Positions 7,518-16,301 of a stretch of DNA of 64,000 nucleotides are shown here, in pieces. The translations under genes and the position numbers were made by a program. The first letter of the stretch is position 1. Each line of letters opens with the position of its first letter. Source of the stretch: JANXQE01 sp035651635 (GTDB taxonomy: Bacteria > Verrucomicrobiota > Verrucomicrobiia > Limisphaerales > UBA8199). Location: NCBI GenBank assembly GCA_035651635.1, contig DASRFK010000179.1, positions 1-64,000 of the forward strand, read 5' to 3'. Below the pieces are notes generated by a model that was not told the origin of the DNA, did not search any database, and was given only the letters and a program-made list of their open reading frames with translations.

Positions 7518-8201
7518 CTAGCTCACTACCTGGACCACCCTGGCAATTTTCTTCAAGTCCGCGATAAACAAATTCATTTCGCGGTGACGCGATTCCTGAT
7601 CGGGCGCTCGAAGGATAGAAGACGGATGCACGGTGGCGACGACATACCGAGCCAGCGGCGAGGGGATCAGTTGGCCACGTTGTTGGGTCACCCGGAAATC
7701 GCGGCCGAGAAGAGCCTGCGCCGCGGTAGCGCCCAGACACACCAGGACGGTGGGCTGGATCTCTTCCAGTTCGGCCTCCAACCATGGCCGGCAGGCGGCG
7801 ACTTCGCTCGCATTCGGCTTCTTGTGGATGTGCTGATTGCCCTTGGGCTCCCATTTGAAATGTTTCACGATGTTTGTCACATAGACCTCGTCGCGAGCTA
7901 TGCCAGCAGCTGCCAGGCCTTTATCGAGCACTTTGCCGGCCGGGCCAACGAACGGCTTGCCTGCGCGATCCTCCTCGAAGCCCGGTTGCTCGCCAACAAA
8001 CACCACTTTGGCCTTGACCGATCCTTCGCCGAAGACCGTTTGCTTGCCTTTTTTCCACAGCGGGCAGGCCCGGCAGGACTTTGCAGCGGCAGCCAGTTGG
8101 CGCAAGCTCGCATCGGGGGGAATGAGCGGACCAGCGGTAGACCGCGGCGCTCTTCGCGCCTGTCGGGCCCGTGAAACGACTGGCTCAACCTCGACCTTCA
8201 T
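7518..8201 (-). CDS. UdgX-like uracil-DNA glycosylase with a variant catalytic loop
   Basis: The product is 227 aa, starting at ATG 8201 behind a GAGGGAG Shine-Dalgarno. It belongs to the family 4/UdgX group of uracil-DNA glycosylases. Motif GEQPGFEED starts near residue 70 and GKPFVGPAGK near 81. The iron-sulfur ligands would be Cys43, Cys46, Cys137 and Cys155. VTNIVKHFKW is followed by the UdgX-specific insertion loop, then FRVTQQRG, and VATVHPSSILR carries the C-terminal motif. In UdgX the loop reads KRRIH and its His crosslinks covalently to the abasic site. Here the loop is NQHIH (residues 122-126), so the His is kept (His126) but the two Arg are not. The gene is on the opposite strand to its neighbours and looks monocistronic. 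The subfamily call rests on loop length and surrounding motifs. Confidence 0.85.
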   Translation of the reverse strand: MKVEVEPVVSRARQARRAPRSTAGPLIPPDASLRQLAAAAKSCRACPLWKKGKQTVFGEGSVKAKVVFVGEQPGFEEDRAGKPFVGPAGKVLDKGLAAAGIARDEVYVTNIVKHFKWEPKGNQHIHKKPNASEVAACRPWLEAELEEIQPTVLVCLGATAAQALLGRDFRVTQQRGQLIPSPLARYVVATVHPSSILRAPDQESRHREMNLFIADLKKIARVVQVVS

Positions 8202-8389
8202 CGTGCCTGCTCCCTCGACTCAAAGATGCAGTGCGCCATAACGGGCTGCAACGGGGGCGAAGTCCGCACGCTTCTGTGCCCGTTCTGGCGCAGCCCCGCT
8301 CGCGCCACCGGCGTGGCAGGGTTTCGCCCTATGGAAAGCCAGCTTGCGCGGAGTGAGGATGGCGGGGTTTGTTTCTTCAAAGAGGTGGC

Positions 8390-9604
8390 ATGGCCCAGAC
8401 TGAAAATCCGCCCCGAAGCAGCGAGCACGAGCCTCACCACCCGCAAGGTTCGGCGCACCCTGATCAACGATGGAACGAGCGGGAACAAGCGCGCCAAGAG
8501 GAGCCTCGCGACCAGCAGGATAACAAGGACGCGAAGCCTGGAAATAGAGAGGATGCACACGGAGACAAGCCCAAAGGGCCGCCAATCTATAAGCGGCCGG
8601 CAGTGATTATTCCTGTGGCTGCGGTGTTGTTGCTCGGAATTGCTGCCGGTGTCGTCTACTGGCTGCACGCCAGGCATTTCGAATCGACCGATGATGCCTA
8701 CATCGACGGGCATGTCGCCCAGATAAGCCCGGAGGTAGCGGCGCAGGTGATTGCGTTGCATATCCAGGACAACCAGTTTGTACATCAGGGAGACCTGTTG
8801 GTGGAATTGGATCCGACAAATTACCAGGTCGCCTTGGCACAGGCCCGGGCAGAAGCGAGTTCCGCGGAGGGCAAACTCGACCAGGCCCGCGCGCAGATCG
8901 GCGCGGCTCAAGCCGGGGTGACTCAAGCGACTGCCGAGGTGGAGGCGGCGCAAGTGGCGTTGGAAAATGCCACTCGTGAACTGGAGCGCCTCCAAGCGGT
9001 CGATGAGCGGGCCCGCTCGCGGCAACAACTTGATAACGCCTTCGCCGCGCAACGGACCGGCCAGGCGCAACTGGAGCAAGCTAAAGCGAAAGGAAATTCT
9101 GCCCAGGCGAAAGTTGTCACTGCCCAGGCCTCCGTCAAAGCTGCCGAAGGCGACTTGGAAATGGCCCAATCCGCGGTTCGTCGCGCGGAAGTAAACCTGT
9201 CCTACTGCCGGATCGTCAGTCCGTGTGACGGGCGGGTGACTCAGCGGACCGTGGAAGCCGGCAACTACGTGCAGATCGGTCAGGCCTTGTTCATGCTTGT
9301 CGAACCCGAAGTCTGGGTCACTGCCAACTTCAAAGAAACACAGCTCAAACACATGCGGGTCAATCAGCCGGTCACTATCCGGGTCGATGCCGTTCCGGGC
9401 AGGAAATTCTCGGCTCATGTTGATTCCATCCAGGCGGGCTCAGGCTCACGCTTCAGCGTGTTGCCGGCGGAAAATGCGACGGGCAACTTCGTCAAGGTGG
9501 TGCAGCGGGTGCCGGTTAAGATCGTTTTTGATCATCTTCGAAACGAGGGCGCCTGGGGCCTGGCGCCTGGTCTCTCGGTAATTCCCAAAGTCAGGGTGCA
9601 GTAG
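8390..9604 (+). CDS. HlyD/EmrA-type membrane fusion protein
   Basis: The product is 404 aa from ATG 8390, which has AGAGGT upstream. Residues 1-70 are a long charged cytoplasmic tail (Glu/Gln/Asp rich). One transmembrane helix follows (VIIPVAAVLLLGIAAGVVYW), then a biotinyl-lipoyl half motif (ESTDDAYIDGHVAQISPEV), a long alanine-rich coiled-coil hairpin, the second half motif (ISPCDGRVTQRTVEAGNYV) and a beta-barrel domain. The protein would bridge the inner-membrane transporter encoded next and the outer-membrane channel encoded third. The drug or substrate cannot be predicted. The unusually long N-terminal tail is rich in charged residues. Confidence 0.9.
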   Translation: MAQTENPPRSSEHEPHHPQGSAHPDQRWNEREQARQEEPRDQQDNKDAKPGNREDAHGDKPKGPPIYKRPAVIIPVAAVLLLGIAAGVVYWLHARHFESTDDAYIDGHVAQISPEVAAQVIALHIQDNQFVHQGDLLVELDPTNYQVALAQARAEASSAEGKLDQARAQIGAAQAGVTQATAEVEAAQVALENATRELERLQAVDERARSRQQLDNAFAAQRTGQAQLEQAKAKGNSAQAKVVTAQASVKAAEGDLEMAQSAVRRAEVNLSYCRIVSPCDGRVTQRTVEAGNYVQIGQALFMLVEPEVWVTANFKETQLKHMRVNQPVTIRVDAVPGRKFSAHVDSIQAGSGSRFSVLPAENATGNFVKVVQRVPVKIVFDHLRNEGAWGLAPGLSVIPKVRVQ

Positions 9605-9622
9605 AAGCAGAACGGGGAAGCC

Positions 9623-11213
9623 ATGGGCGGCGCGGAGCAGCAAACGGCCAAGACCAGGATCAATCCCTGGTGGATCGCGCTGACGGTTTCTCTGGCCACC
9701 TTCATGGAAGTCATGGACATCTCGATTGCCAATGTGGCCCTGCGCCACATCGCCGGCAGTGTTGGCGCAGACCAGAGCGAATCGACCTGGGTTTTGACAA
9801 GTTACTTGATCAGCAATGCCATCATCCTGCCGATCAGTGGTTGGCTGGCCTCGGTCATGGGCCGGAAGCGCTTTTACATGAGCTGTGTGGCTCTGTTCAC
9901 GATCAGCTCGTTTGCCTGCGGGATCGCGCCGACTTTGGCCACGCTCCTCATCTGCCGAATCCTGCAAGGGGCCGGCGGCGGCGGCCTGGCTCCTTCCGAA
10001 CAGGCAATCCTGACGGATACGTTCCCGGAAAAACAACGCGGAATGGCCTTTGCCGTTTATGGAGTCGCGGTCGTAGTAGCTCCCGCGATCGGACCCGCCT
10101 TGGGAGGCTGGATTACGGATCATTACTCCTGGCGCTGGATTTTCTTTATCAACATCCCGATTGGGCTGCTGTCGCTGGTCCTCACGGGTTTGCTGGTTGA
10201 GGATTCCCCCGAGCGCCAAGGAGGAACACGAGCGCGCTACTCGGGGCGGATTGCGCGTGGATTTCGTCGGCTTCGCCCTGGTCGCTCTTGGCCTGGGCAG
10301 CCTGCAGGTAGTGCTCGATAAAGGCCAGGAAGACGATTGGTTCGCGAGCGGTTTTATCCTCACGTTCGCCTTTCTCGCCGCCTTCGGCATCGTGGGCGCC
10401 ATCATCTGGGAGCTATTCGTCACCCGTGAACCGATCGTCGACCTTCCGTTGTTCCGCGACCGGAATTTCCTGTTCACCAACCTGATGATGTTTGCCACGA
10501 TGTTCATCCTTTTATCCACGACCCAAATGCTGCCGCAGTTCGTGCAGCAACTCCTGCCGTATGACGCCACCAGGGCAGGCCTGATTTTGATGCCGGGCGG
10601 ATTCGCCATCATGCTAATGATGCCAATTGCGGGTTTTCTGGTCAGAAAAGTCCAACCGAAGCATCTGATTGCCGCCGCTTTTCTAGGGACAAGCCTGGGA
10701 CTGTATCATCTCACCGGGTTCGAGACGAATATGTCCTTCAAGGCCATTGCCACTGCGCGAGTCTTGCAAGTGCTCTGCCTCGCTTTTCTGTTTGTTCCCA
10801 TCCAAACGCTTGCTTATTCGGACCTGCCCAAAGGCAAATCCAACAATGCCTCCGCTTTAATCAATCTGATGCGTAACCTTGGCGGCAGCGTCGGAGTTTC
10901 CATCGGGACCACACTCCTGGTCCGCCGCAGTCAAATTCATCAGGACCGTTTGGTGGCGCATTTGACCTCGACGGCGTTGCAGTTTCAGGCACAACTCGCC
11001 AGCCTCACGGAGCGCTTCGCGGCTCATGGCGCGGGCCCGGTCCAGGCCGGCCACCGCGCTTTAAGCACCGTCATGCGCCAGGTCCAGACCCAGGCCGCCA
11101 TGCTTTCCTACCTGGACATCTTCGTTGTCTTGATGCTCGGGTGCTTGATCGCGGCGGCTTTTTCCACGCTGCTCAAAACGGCCGATTTAAGTAACACGCA
11201 GGCCGCGGCCTAG
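9623..11213 (+). pseudogene. EmrB/QacA-type MFS efflux transporter, interrupted by a frameshift
   Basis: The first frame (9623-10321) encodes the N-terminal part of a 14-helix DHA2 transporter, including LATFMEVMDISIANVALRHI and the motif C-like GPALGGWITD. Homology then switches to the next frame, which is open from 10161 to 11213 and continues with GLRVDFVGFALVALGLGSL and further transmembrane helices. The switch fits a C5 run at 10206-10210: removing one C joins the frames as EDSPSAKEEHE. It could be a recent inactivating mutation, a homopolymer sequencing error or, less likely, programmed frameshifting. The flanking pump genes are intact. Confidence 0.85.
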
Positions 11214-11234
11214 CGGCGATTTCGGCGCGACTGC

Positions 11235-12857
11235 ATGGCAAAACAATTCACAGTTTGGATTTCGCTCTTCGTGCTGGCCGGCTGCAAGGTGGGACCAAAC
11301 TACCGCCGGCCGCAGGTGAAAGTGCCTGAAAAGTTCGGTGAACTCGATCCCGGCACGGGATCCCAATCGCCCCCGTCATTGAGCCGCGCGGCGGGAAATG
11401 AACCGCCTGTCGATGCCTGGTGGCGCACGTTTAAAGATCCCGAGCTCGATCGGCTCATCGGCGAGGGGGTCCGGCAAAATCTTGATTTACGCATTGCCAC
11501 AGAGCGAATTCGCCAGGCTCGTGCCCAACGCCGACTGGTTGCGGCCGGATTGCTGCCCGAAATCGATGCGAACGCCGGGTACAATCGGGCTCGTGGAAGC
11601 AAGAACGTCGTGCTGCCCCTCGGCGGAGGTTCGTCAGGCAGCGGCAGCGGCGCGGGCTCCGGCTCGCCGAGTCCAAAGAGCGCTCTCAAGACGGACCCGC
11701 CAGGTGATCCGCCATCGAATAGCGCTAATGGCGCTGCTTCGTCGGGGTCAACCGGTTCGGCCGAGAGCGGTAACATGCTTTCCCCGTTTGGCCAAGGCGG
11801 GTTGCCGAGCATAACAACAGAGTTGTTTCAGATCGGCTTCGACTCGACCTGGGAGCTGGACATCTTCGGTGGAACTCGCCGCCGGGTTGAAGCCGCAACG
11901 GCAGACCTGGCGGCGGCGGCTGAGAATCGCCGCGACATGCTCGTCACGCTCTTGGCGGAGGTCGCCCGCAACTACCTGGAACTCCGGGGCACTCAGCAGC
12001 GGCTGGCCGTGGCGCGGGAAAATCTCGCCGCGCAACGAGAGACTCTCGATCTGGTTCAGTCGATGCGGCGATCCGGGTTGGTCAGTGATTTGGACACCAC
12101 GCGCGCGGCCGCGCAGGTCGCACTTACGGCCGCGACAATACCGCCGATGGAAGGCCAAACGAGACTGGCGATTCATGCACTCTCCACGCTGCTGGCGAAG
12201 CAGCCTGAGGCGTTAAGCGCCGAGTTGGAGCAGAGCAAACCCTTGCCCATCCTTCCACCCACGGTGCCGGTTGGACTGCCTTCCCAACTACTGCTACGGC
12301 GTCCGGACATCCGCCGGGCTGAGCGCCAGCTCCAAGCCGCCACAGCCAGGATTGGCAGCGCCAAGGCCGATTTGTTCCCCAAGTTTGCTCTGACCGGCAG
12401 CGCCGGCCTGGACTCGTCTTCACTAACCCATCTGCTGGATTGGGAAAGCCATTATTTCCTAATCAGTCCTACGGTAGTCTGGCCCATCTTTGACGCCGGG
12501 CGGATTACGTCCAATATCAAGCTCCAGGAAAGCGTCCGAAGCCAATTCCTCTTGCAGTACCGCAGCACTATCCTGGCCGCCCTGCGTGAAGTGGAAGACG
12601 CCTTGGTCCAGTTCGATACCGAACAGGCGCGCCGCGCCGCGCTAAGCGAAGCCCTCAACCAAAGCCGGCGCACGTTCGAGATCGCCCGGGAACAGTATCA
12701 ACATGGCCTGGTGGATTTTCTGACGGTCCTTGATTCGCAGCGGACGGTTCTGAACGCGGAGGAAGCTCTGACCCAATCCGATCAGACCGCGGCGACCGAC
12801 CTGGTCGCGCTGTACAAAGCCCTGGGCGGGGGTTGGGCCACCGACCATAGCCCCTGA
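11235..12857 (+). CDS. Outer-membrane efflux lipoprotein, TolC/NodT family
   Basis: The product is 540 aa. The signal peptide ends in a lipobox (VLAGC, Cys19), followed by KVGPNYRRP, the usual start of NodT-type outer membrane factors. Two OEP repeats follow, with DPELDRLIGEGVRQNLDLRIA, TWELDIFGGTRRRVEAA and RRPDIRRAERQLQAATARIG (partly quoted here in pieces under 20 residues). A Gly/Ser/Pro-rich linker at about residues 133-175 (GGGSSGSGSGAGSG) is an unusual insertion between the first helices. The gene follows the EmrA- and EmrB-like genes, which suggests a three-part pump. Confidence 0.9.
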   Translation: MAKQFTVWISLFVLAGCKVGPNYRRPQVKVPEKFGELDPGTGSQSPPSLSRAAGNEPPVDAWWRTFKDPELDRLIGEGVRQNLDLRIATERIRQARAQRRLVAAGLLPEIDANAGYNRARGSKNVVLPLGGGSSGSGSGAGSGSPSPKSALKTDPPGDPPSNSANGAASSGSTGSAESGNMLSPFGQGGLPSITTELFQIGFDSTWELDIFGGTRRRVEAATADLAAAAENRRDMLVTLLAEVARNYLELRGTQQRLAVARENLAAQRETLDLVQSMRRSGLVSDLDTTRAAAQVALTAATIPPMEGQTRLAIHALSTLLAKQPEALSAELEQSKPLPILPPTVPVGLPSQLLLRRPDIRRAERQLQAATARIGSAKADLFPKFALTGSAGLDSSSLTHLLDWESHYFLISPTVVWPIFDAGRITSNIKLQESVRSQFLLQYRSTILAALREVEDALVQFDTEQARRAALSEALNQSRRTFEIAREQYQHGLVDFLTVLDSQRTVLNAEEALTQSDQTAATDLVALYKALGGGWATDHSP

Positions 12858-12962
12858 TATCGCTTGACGCTCCCAGCGTGGATTTAAGTCGATTACCCTA
12901 TTGCGAGGGGAGCGTTCCGGAGAATGTTGATCCAGTTGGTCAAATAACTAAAAAGCAATCAT

Positions 12963-13373
12963 ATGAAACAACATCGAAATCCGAAATGGTGGAACACAGA
13001 AAACGACTCAGGATGGGAGCGGGTCAAGGCCGCCTTCAAACGGGATTGGGACCAGACCAAGCACGATTTGGGCGGCAACCAACCGGATACCGATCAGAAT
13101 GTGGATGACACCGTGAAGCAAGCTGCCGGTAAGCAGCCCATTCCACCGCGCGGCCAGCCGACTTACGAAGAAACCGAGGATGCGTATCGATTTGGTTTCG
13201 GGGCGCGCTCGCATTACCGGCAGCGTTATACCACGTGGGATGACCAACTGGAAAATCAGCTCAAGCAGGACTGGACTGAAACCTACAACGACCGCGATTG
13301 GGCCCGCTACCGCAATTCAATCCGCCGCGGCTGGGATTACGAAGAGCGGGAAGGCTTTCGCAAGGCTGCTTGA
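12963..13373 (+). CDS. Conserved-looking small soluble protein of unknown function
   Basis: The product is 136 aa with no signal peptide or membrane segment. It is rich in Trp, Asp, Arg and Tyr, with repeated short units such as WERVKAAFKRDWDQT, QLKQDWTETYNDRDW and RNSIRRGWDYEERE. The motif YEETEDAYRFGFGARSHYR suggests a small conserved domain of a type often found in stress-related hypothetical proteins. It lies about 105 bases after the efflux operon on the same strand. The gene family was not recognised. Confidence 0.6.
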   Translation: MKQHRNPKWWNTENDSGWERVKAAFKRDWDQTKHDLGGNQPDTDQNVDDTVKQAAGKQPIPPRGQPTYEETEDAYRFGFGARSHYRQRYTTWDDQLENQLKQDWTETYNDRDWARYRNSIRRGWDYEEREGFRKAA

Positions 13374-13426
13374 GACCCGTGGGTTTGATTAGTGGTTCGG
13401 GCCGCCAGCGACGCCACTAACAACTA

Positions 13427-13549
13427 AGAGCGTGTTTTAGAATTCGGTTTGGAGTCACGCTTTCAGGCGGTTTTGGCGCCGGGCCGCCTAAAGGCGGGAC
13501 TCCGAACCCATACGCCCGCGCCCGAGTCGGTATTTTTAAAACACGCTCT
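13427..13549 (+). repeat. MITE-like palindromic element, family A copy 1
   Basis: The terminal inverted repeats are AGAGCGTGTTTTAG and its approximate complement AAAACACGCTCT. Internal arms TTCAGGCGGTTTTGGCGC and GCCGCCTAAAGGCGGGACTC fold back on each other. A near-identical 127-bp copy lies 73 bases downstream. Confidence 0.85.
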
Positions 13550-13621
13550 AAGAAAACGGCAGGGCATAAGCTCCCGGCCGTTTGTGTTATGGTATGCTGG
13601 GTTCATACCGCAAAATCTCCT

Positions 13622-13748
13622 AGAGCGTGTTTTAGAATTAGAATTCGGTTTGGAGTCCCGCCTTCAGGCGGTTTTGGCGCTGGGCCGCCTAAAGGCGGGA
13701 CTCCGAACCCATACGCCCGCGCCCAAATCGATATTTTTAAAACACGCT
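13622..13748 (+). repeat. MITE-like palindromic element, family A copy 2
   Basis: It has the same terminal and internal arms as 13427-13549, plus a 5-base internal duplication (GAATTAGAATTC). The tail AAAACACGCT ends at 13748. The two copies are direct repeats of each other. Confidence 0.85.
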
Positions 13749-13778
13749 AAGGAGCATTGAACCGACCCAATTGCTTCT

Positions 13779-13846
13779 CCTTAGCGTCTTGGCGGCTTGG
13801 CGTGATACTTCCTTTCGGCAACATGGCTCACGCCAAGACGCTAAGG
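13779..13846 (+). repeat. Perfect 16-bp inverted repeat upstream of trpS
   Basis: The arms are CCTTAGCGTCTTGGCG (13779-13794) and CGCCAAGACGCTAAGG (13831-13846), separated by 36 bases. There is no T-tract, so it looks like another intergenic palindrome rather than a terminator. Confidence 0.8.
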
Positions 13847-13920
13847 GCCTCAAGGAACCCGGGCGCTCACGTGGCCCGTTTCTGATTTCCTTCGAAGAGC
13901 AAGCTCGGCTAACGTTGGGC

Positions 13921-14886
13921 ATGCGCATTTTGTCGGGGATACAGCCTTCAGGGACACTGCACCTGGGCAACTACTTTGGGATGATGAAGCCTGCTATCGA
14001 GCTGCAGGAAAAGGGCGAGGCTTTCTATTTCATCGCGAATTACCATTCGATGACGTCACTCTTCGACCCGGCCGAGCGGCGCCGCAACACTCTGGACGTG
14101 GCCTTGGATTTCCTGGCCTGTGGCTTGGACGCGAAACGAACCGTGTTCTTCCGTCAGTCGGACATTCCGGAGGTGACGGAGCTGACCTGGATTCTCGGGA
14201 CGGTAACTCCGATGGGTTTGCTGGAGCGCTGCCATTCGTACAAGGATAAAATTGCCAAAGGGATTGCGCCGAACTTCGGGATATTCGCTTACCCGGTGCT
14301 CATGGCTTCGGATATTTTGATTTACGATTCCAACATCGTTCCGGTCGGCCAGGACCAGAAGCAGCACGTCGAGGTGACGCGCGACATTGCCATTAAATTC
14401 AATGAGCTATATGGCCAGACCTTCGTCATTCCCGAACCGCAAATCAGGTCGGAGGTAGCCAAGGTTCCTGGAATCGACGGCGACAAGATGAGCAAGAGCT
14501 ATGGCAACACCATCGAAATTTTTGGAGATGAAAAGGCCGTTCGTAAAAAGATCATGGGTATTAAAATGGATAGCCGGACTCCCCAGGAACCCAAACCTGA
14601 TGCCGAGCAAAACCTCGCGGTACAGTTGCTCAAGCTGGTTGCTCCGCCCAGCGTCGCTGGCGAGTATCAGGAACGCCTGCGCGCCGGGGGATTGGGCTAC
14701 GGGGACCTAAAAAAAGCGCTTTTCGAAAACTACTGGACCTATTTTTCGGCCGCCCGCGCCAAGCGGGCCGAATTGGCCGCAAACCTCGACCATGTCGAGC
14801 AGGTGCTTTCGGATGGAGCGGCCCGGGCGCGAGTGCTGGCGGATAAAGTCCTGCGACGCGCTCGTGTGGCGAGCGGCTTGGAATGA
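13921..14886 (+). CDS. trpS: Tryptophanyl-tRNA synthetase
   Basis: The product is 321 aa from ATG 13921, slightly shorter than the usual ~330 aa. It charges tRNA-Trp with tryptophan. The class I HIGH signature is SGTLHLGNYFG (residues 10-20). NYHSMTSLFDP follows, then YPVLMASDILIYDSNIVPVGQDQKQH, shown here only as a landmark in the substrate pocket and split at ASDIL. The KMSKS motif is GDKMSKSYGN. The upstream in-frame extension to 13771 reads through a palindromic repeat and is not credible. The gene stands alone on the + strand. Confidence 0.95.
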   Translation: MRILSGIQPSGTLHLGNYFGMMKPAIELQEKGEAFYFIANYHSMTSLFDPAERRRNTLDVALDFLACGLDAKRTVFFRQSDIPEVTELTWILGTVTPMGLLERCHSYKDKIAKGIAPNFGIFAYPVLMASDILIYDSNIVPVGQDQKQHVEVTRDIAIKFNELYGQTFVIPEPQIRSEVAKVPGIDGDKMSKSYGNTIEIFGDEKAVRKKIMGIKMDSRTPQEPKPDAEQNLAVQLLKLVAPPSVAGEYQERLRAGGLGYGDLKKALFENYWTYFSAARAKRAELAANLDHVEQVLSDGAARARVLADKVLRRARVASGLE

Positions 14887-15097
14887 TTCAACCAGGAAAG
14901 GGCGGAGGTCTCGGTTGTTGTCGATCAAGGGTGTGCGGCTAAACGCACAGTAGTCAGCCCGGAGAACCGGGGCTAAAAGGATTCGTAGCAAGCAGCTACA
15001 TTGTTTGTGGTTGATTGTGGAGTTGGGGCCGGTGGCAATTAATCACGCCGTGCAACCGGGAATTGGCAGCCGCCGGCCTCCTTTCTTTCCTTCGCGG

Positions 15098-16069
15098 TTA
15101 CATCAGCTTTAGCTTCGGCAAATCCTGCGAATCCACCAGGCCCACAGGTTGCCGCCGCACGTTCACCACGATCAGATCGTCGATATCGCGTTCGTTGAAG
15201 ATCTTCAAGGCTTCCGCCGCCAAGGCATTTTCTCGAACACAAATCGGGTTTCGGGTCATGACCTTGCGCAGCGGCTGGTCTAAGAGCCCGCGGTTGGCCG
15301 CAATGTGCCGGCGGAAATCGCCGTCAGTGAACACACCGACCAGCTTGCCGCGGGCGTCGACAATGCTCAGGCTGCCGCTCTTGGCCCGGGTCATGATCAC
15401 CAACGCGTCCTTGACCGGCACTTGTTGCTCGGCGACGGCATTGCGTGGACCCGTTCGCATAATGTCACAAACGCGAGCCAGCATCGAGCGGCCAATCGCG
15501 CCGGAAGGGTGAAATTTGGCGAAATCCTGCTGCTTAAATCCGCGCGCCTTAAGTACGGCCATGGCGAGTGCGTCGCCCATCACGAGCATCGCCGTGGTGC
15601 TGGAGGTGGGAGCGAGGTTAAAGGGACAAGCCTCTTTCGGAACGCGCACGTTAAGCGCCAGGTCGCTGTGCCGCGCGACCGAAGATTTCACGGCGCCTGT
15701 CAGGGCAATGATTTTGACCGAAAATCGTTTAAGTGCCGGCAGCAGGTTCAACAGCTCTTCAGATTCACCCGAGTAACTCAACGCGAGGATGACATCGCCA
15801 TCGTTCACAATCCCGAGATCACCGTGAAGGGCGTCCACCGGGTTCAACACCACGCTGGTCGAACCCGTACTGGTCAGAGTTGCGGCAATTTTTTGCCCGA
15901 CGTTTCCTGATTTGCCGATGCCGACGACGATAATTTTCCCCCGCTGCCGCAAGGTCTCGACGAGTAGATCCACGGACTGGCTGAACCCGTCATTGAGCTG
16001 GCTGCGCACCGCTTTCAAGGCGGCCAATTCGATGTCAAAAACTTTTCGCGCTAAGGCCAAATGGCTCAC
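15098..16069 (-). CDS. kdsD: Arabinose-5-phosphate isomerase, KpsF/GutQ type
   Basis: The product is 323 aa. It converts ribulose-5-phosphate to arabinose-5-phosphate, the first step towards Kdo for lipopolysaccharide. The N-terminal SIS domain contains GKIIVVGIGKSGNVGQKIA, LNPVDALHGDLG and ALSYSGESEELLN. Two CBS domains follow (RVCDIMRTG, VFTDGDFRRH, RKVMTRNPICV). The length and order match KdsD. It is transcribed alone on the minus strand, and a nested repeat cluster separates it from pheA. Confidence 0.93.
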   Translation of the reverse strand: MSHLALARKVFDIELAALKAVRSQLNDGFSQSVDLLVETLRQRGKIIVVGIGKSGNVGQKIAATLTSTGSTSVVLNPVDALHGDLGIVNDGDVILALSYSGESEELLNLLPALKRFSVKIIALTGAVKSSVARHSDLALNVRVPKEACPFNLAPTSSTTAMLVMGDALAMAVLKARGFKQQDFAKFHPSGAIGRSMLARVCDIMRTGPRNAVAEQQVPVKDALVIMTRAKSGSLSIVDARGKLVGVFTDGDFRRHIAANRGLLDQPLRKVMTRNPICVRENALAAEALKIFNERDIDDLIVVNVRRQPVGLVDSQDLPKLKLM

Positions 16070-16118
16070 CCGAGCAGAATGAGGTCAAGAGCAGATGCTT
16101 TCAACCCGAATTCGCCGA

Positions 16119-16275
16119 GCTGAAACCACCGATGAACACGGGGTTTGGAGTCCCGCCTTTAGGCGGCCGAAACCAAAACCCCCTGAAGGCGGGACTTCAA
16201 ACCGAAATTCCAAACACGCTCTCAGATTCCTTCAAGTACGTTCTCATCCGTGCTTATCGGTGTTTATCCATGGTT
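16119..16275 (+). repeat. Nested inverted repeats: family A element inside a family B palindrome
   Basis: The outer arms are GAAACCACCGATGAACACGG (16121-16140) and CCGTGCTTATCGGTGTTTAT with ATGGTTGAAAC (16248-16280). Inside lies a family A-like unit with GGTTTGGAGTCCCGCC and GGCGGGACTTCAAACC arms, ending in AAACACGCTCT. The reverse nesting order is found at 61111-61380. Confidence 0.75.
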
Positions 16276-16301
16276 GAAACCCAAGCCGGGACTCCGAGCC
16301 A

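Noticed and set aside
7480..7540. tRNA 3'-end-like stretch (GGACT-TTCG-AGTCC, then CCCGTGTCCC on the minus strand) at the end of the phage module, a possible att site
   Set aside because: The T-stem does not pair with a 7-base loop, and there is no anticodon or D arm. It is a plain hairpin.
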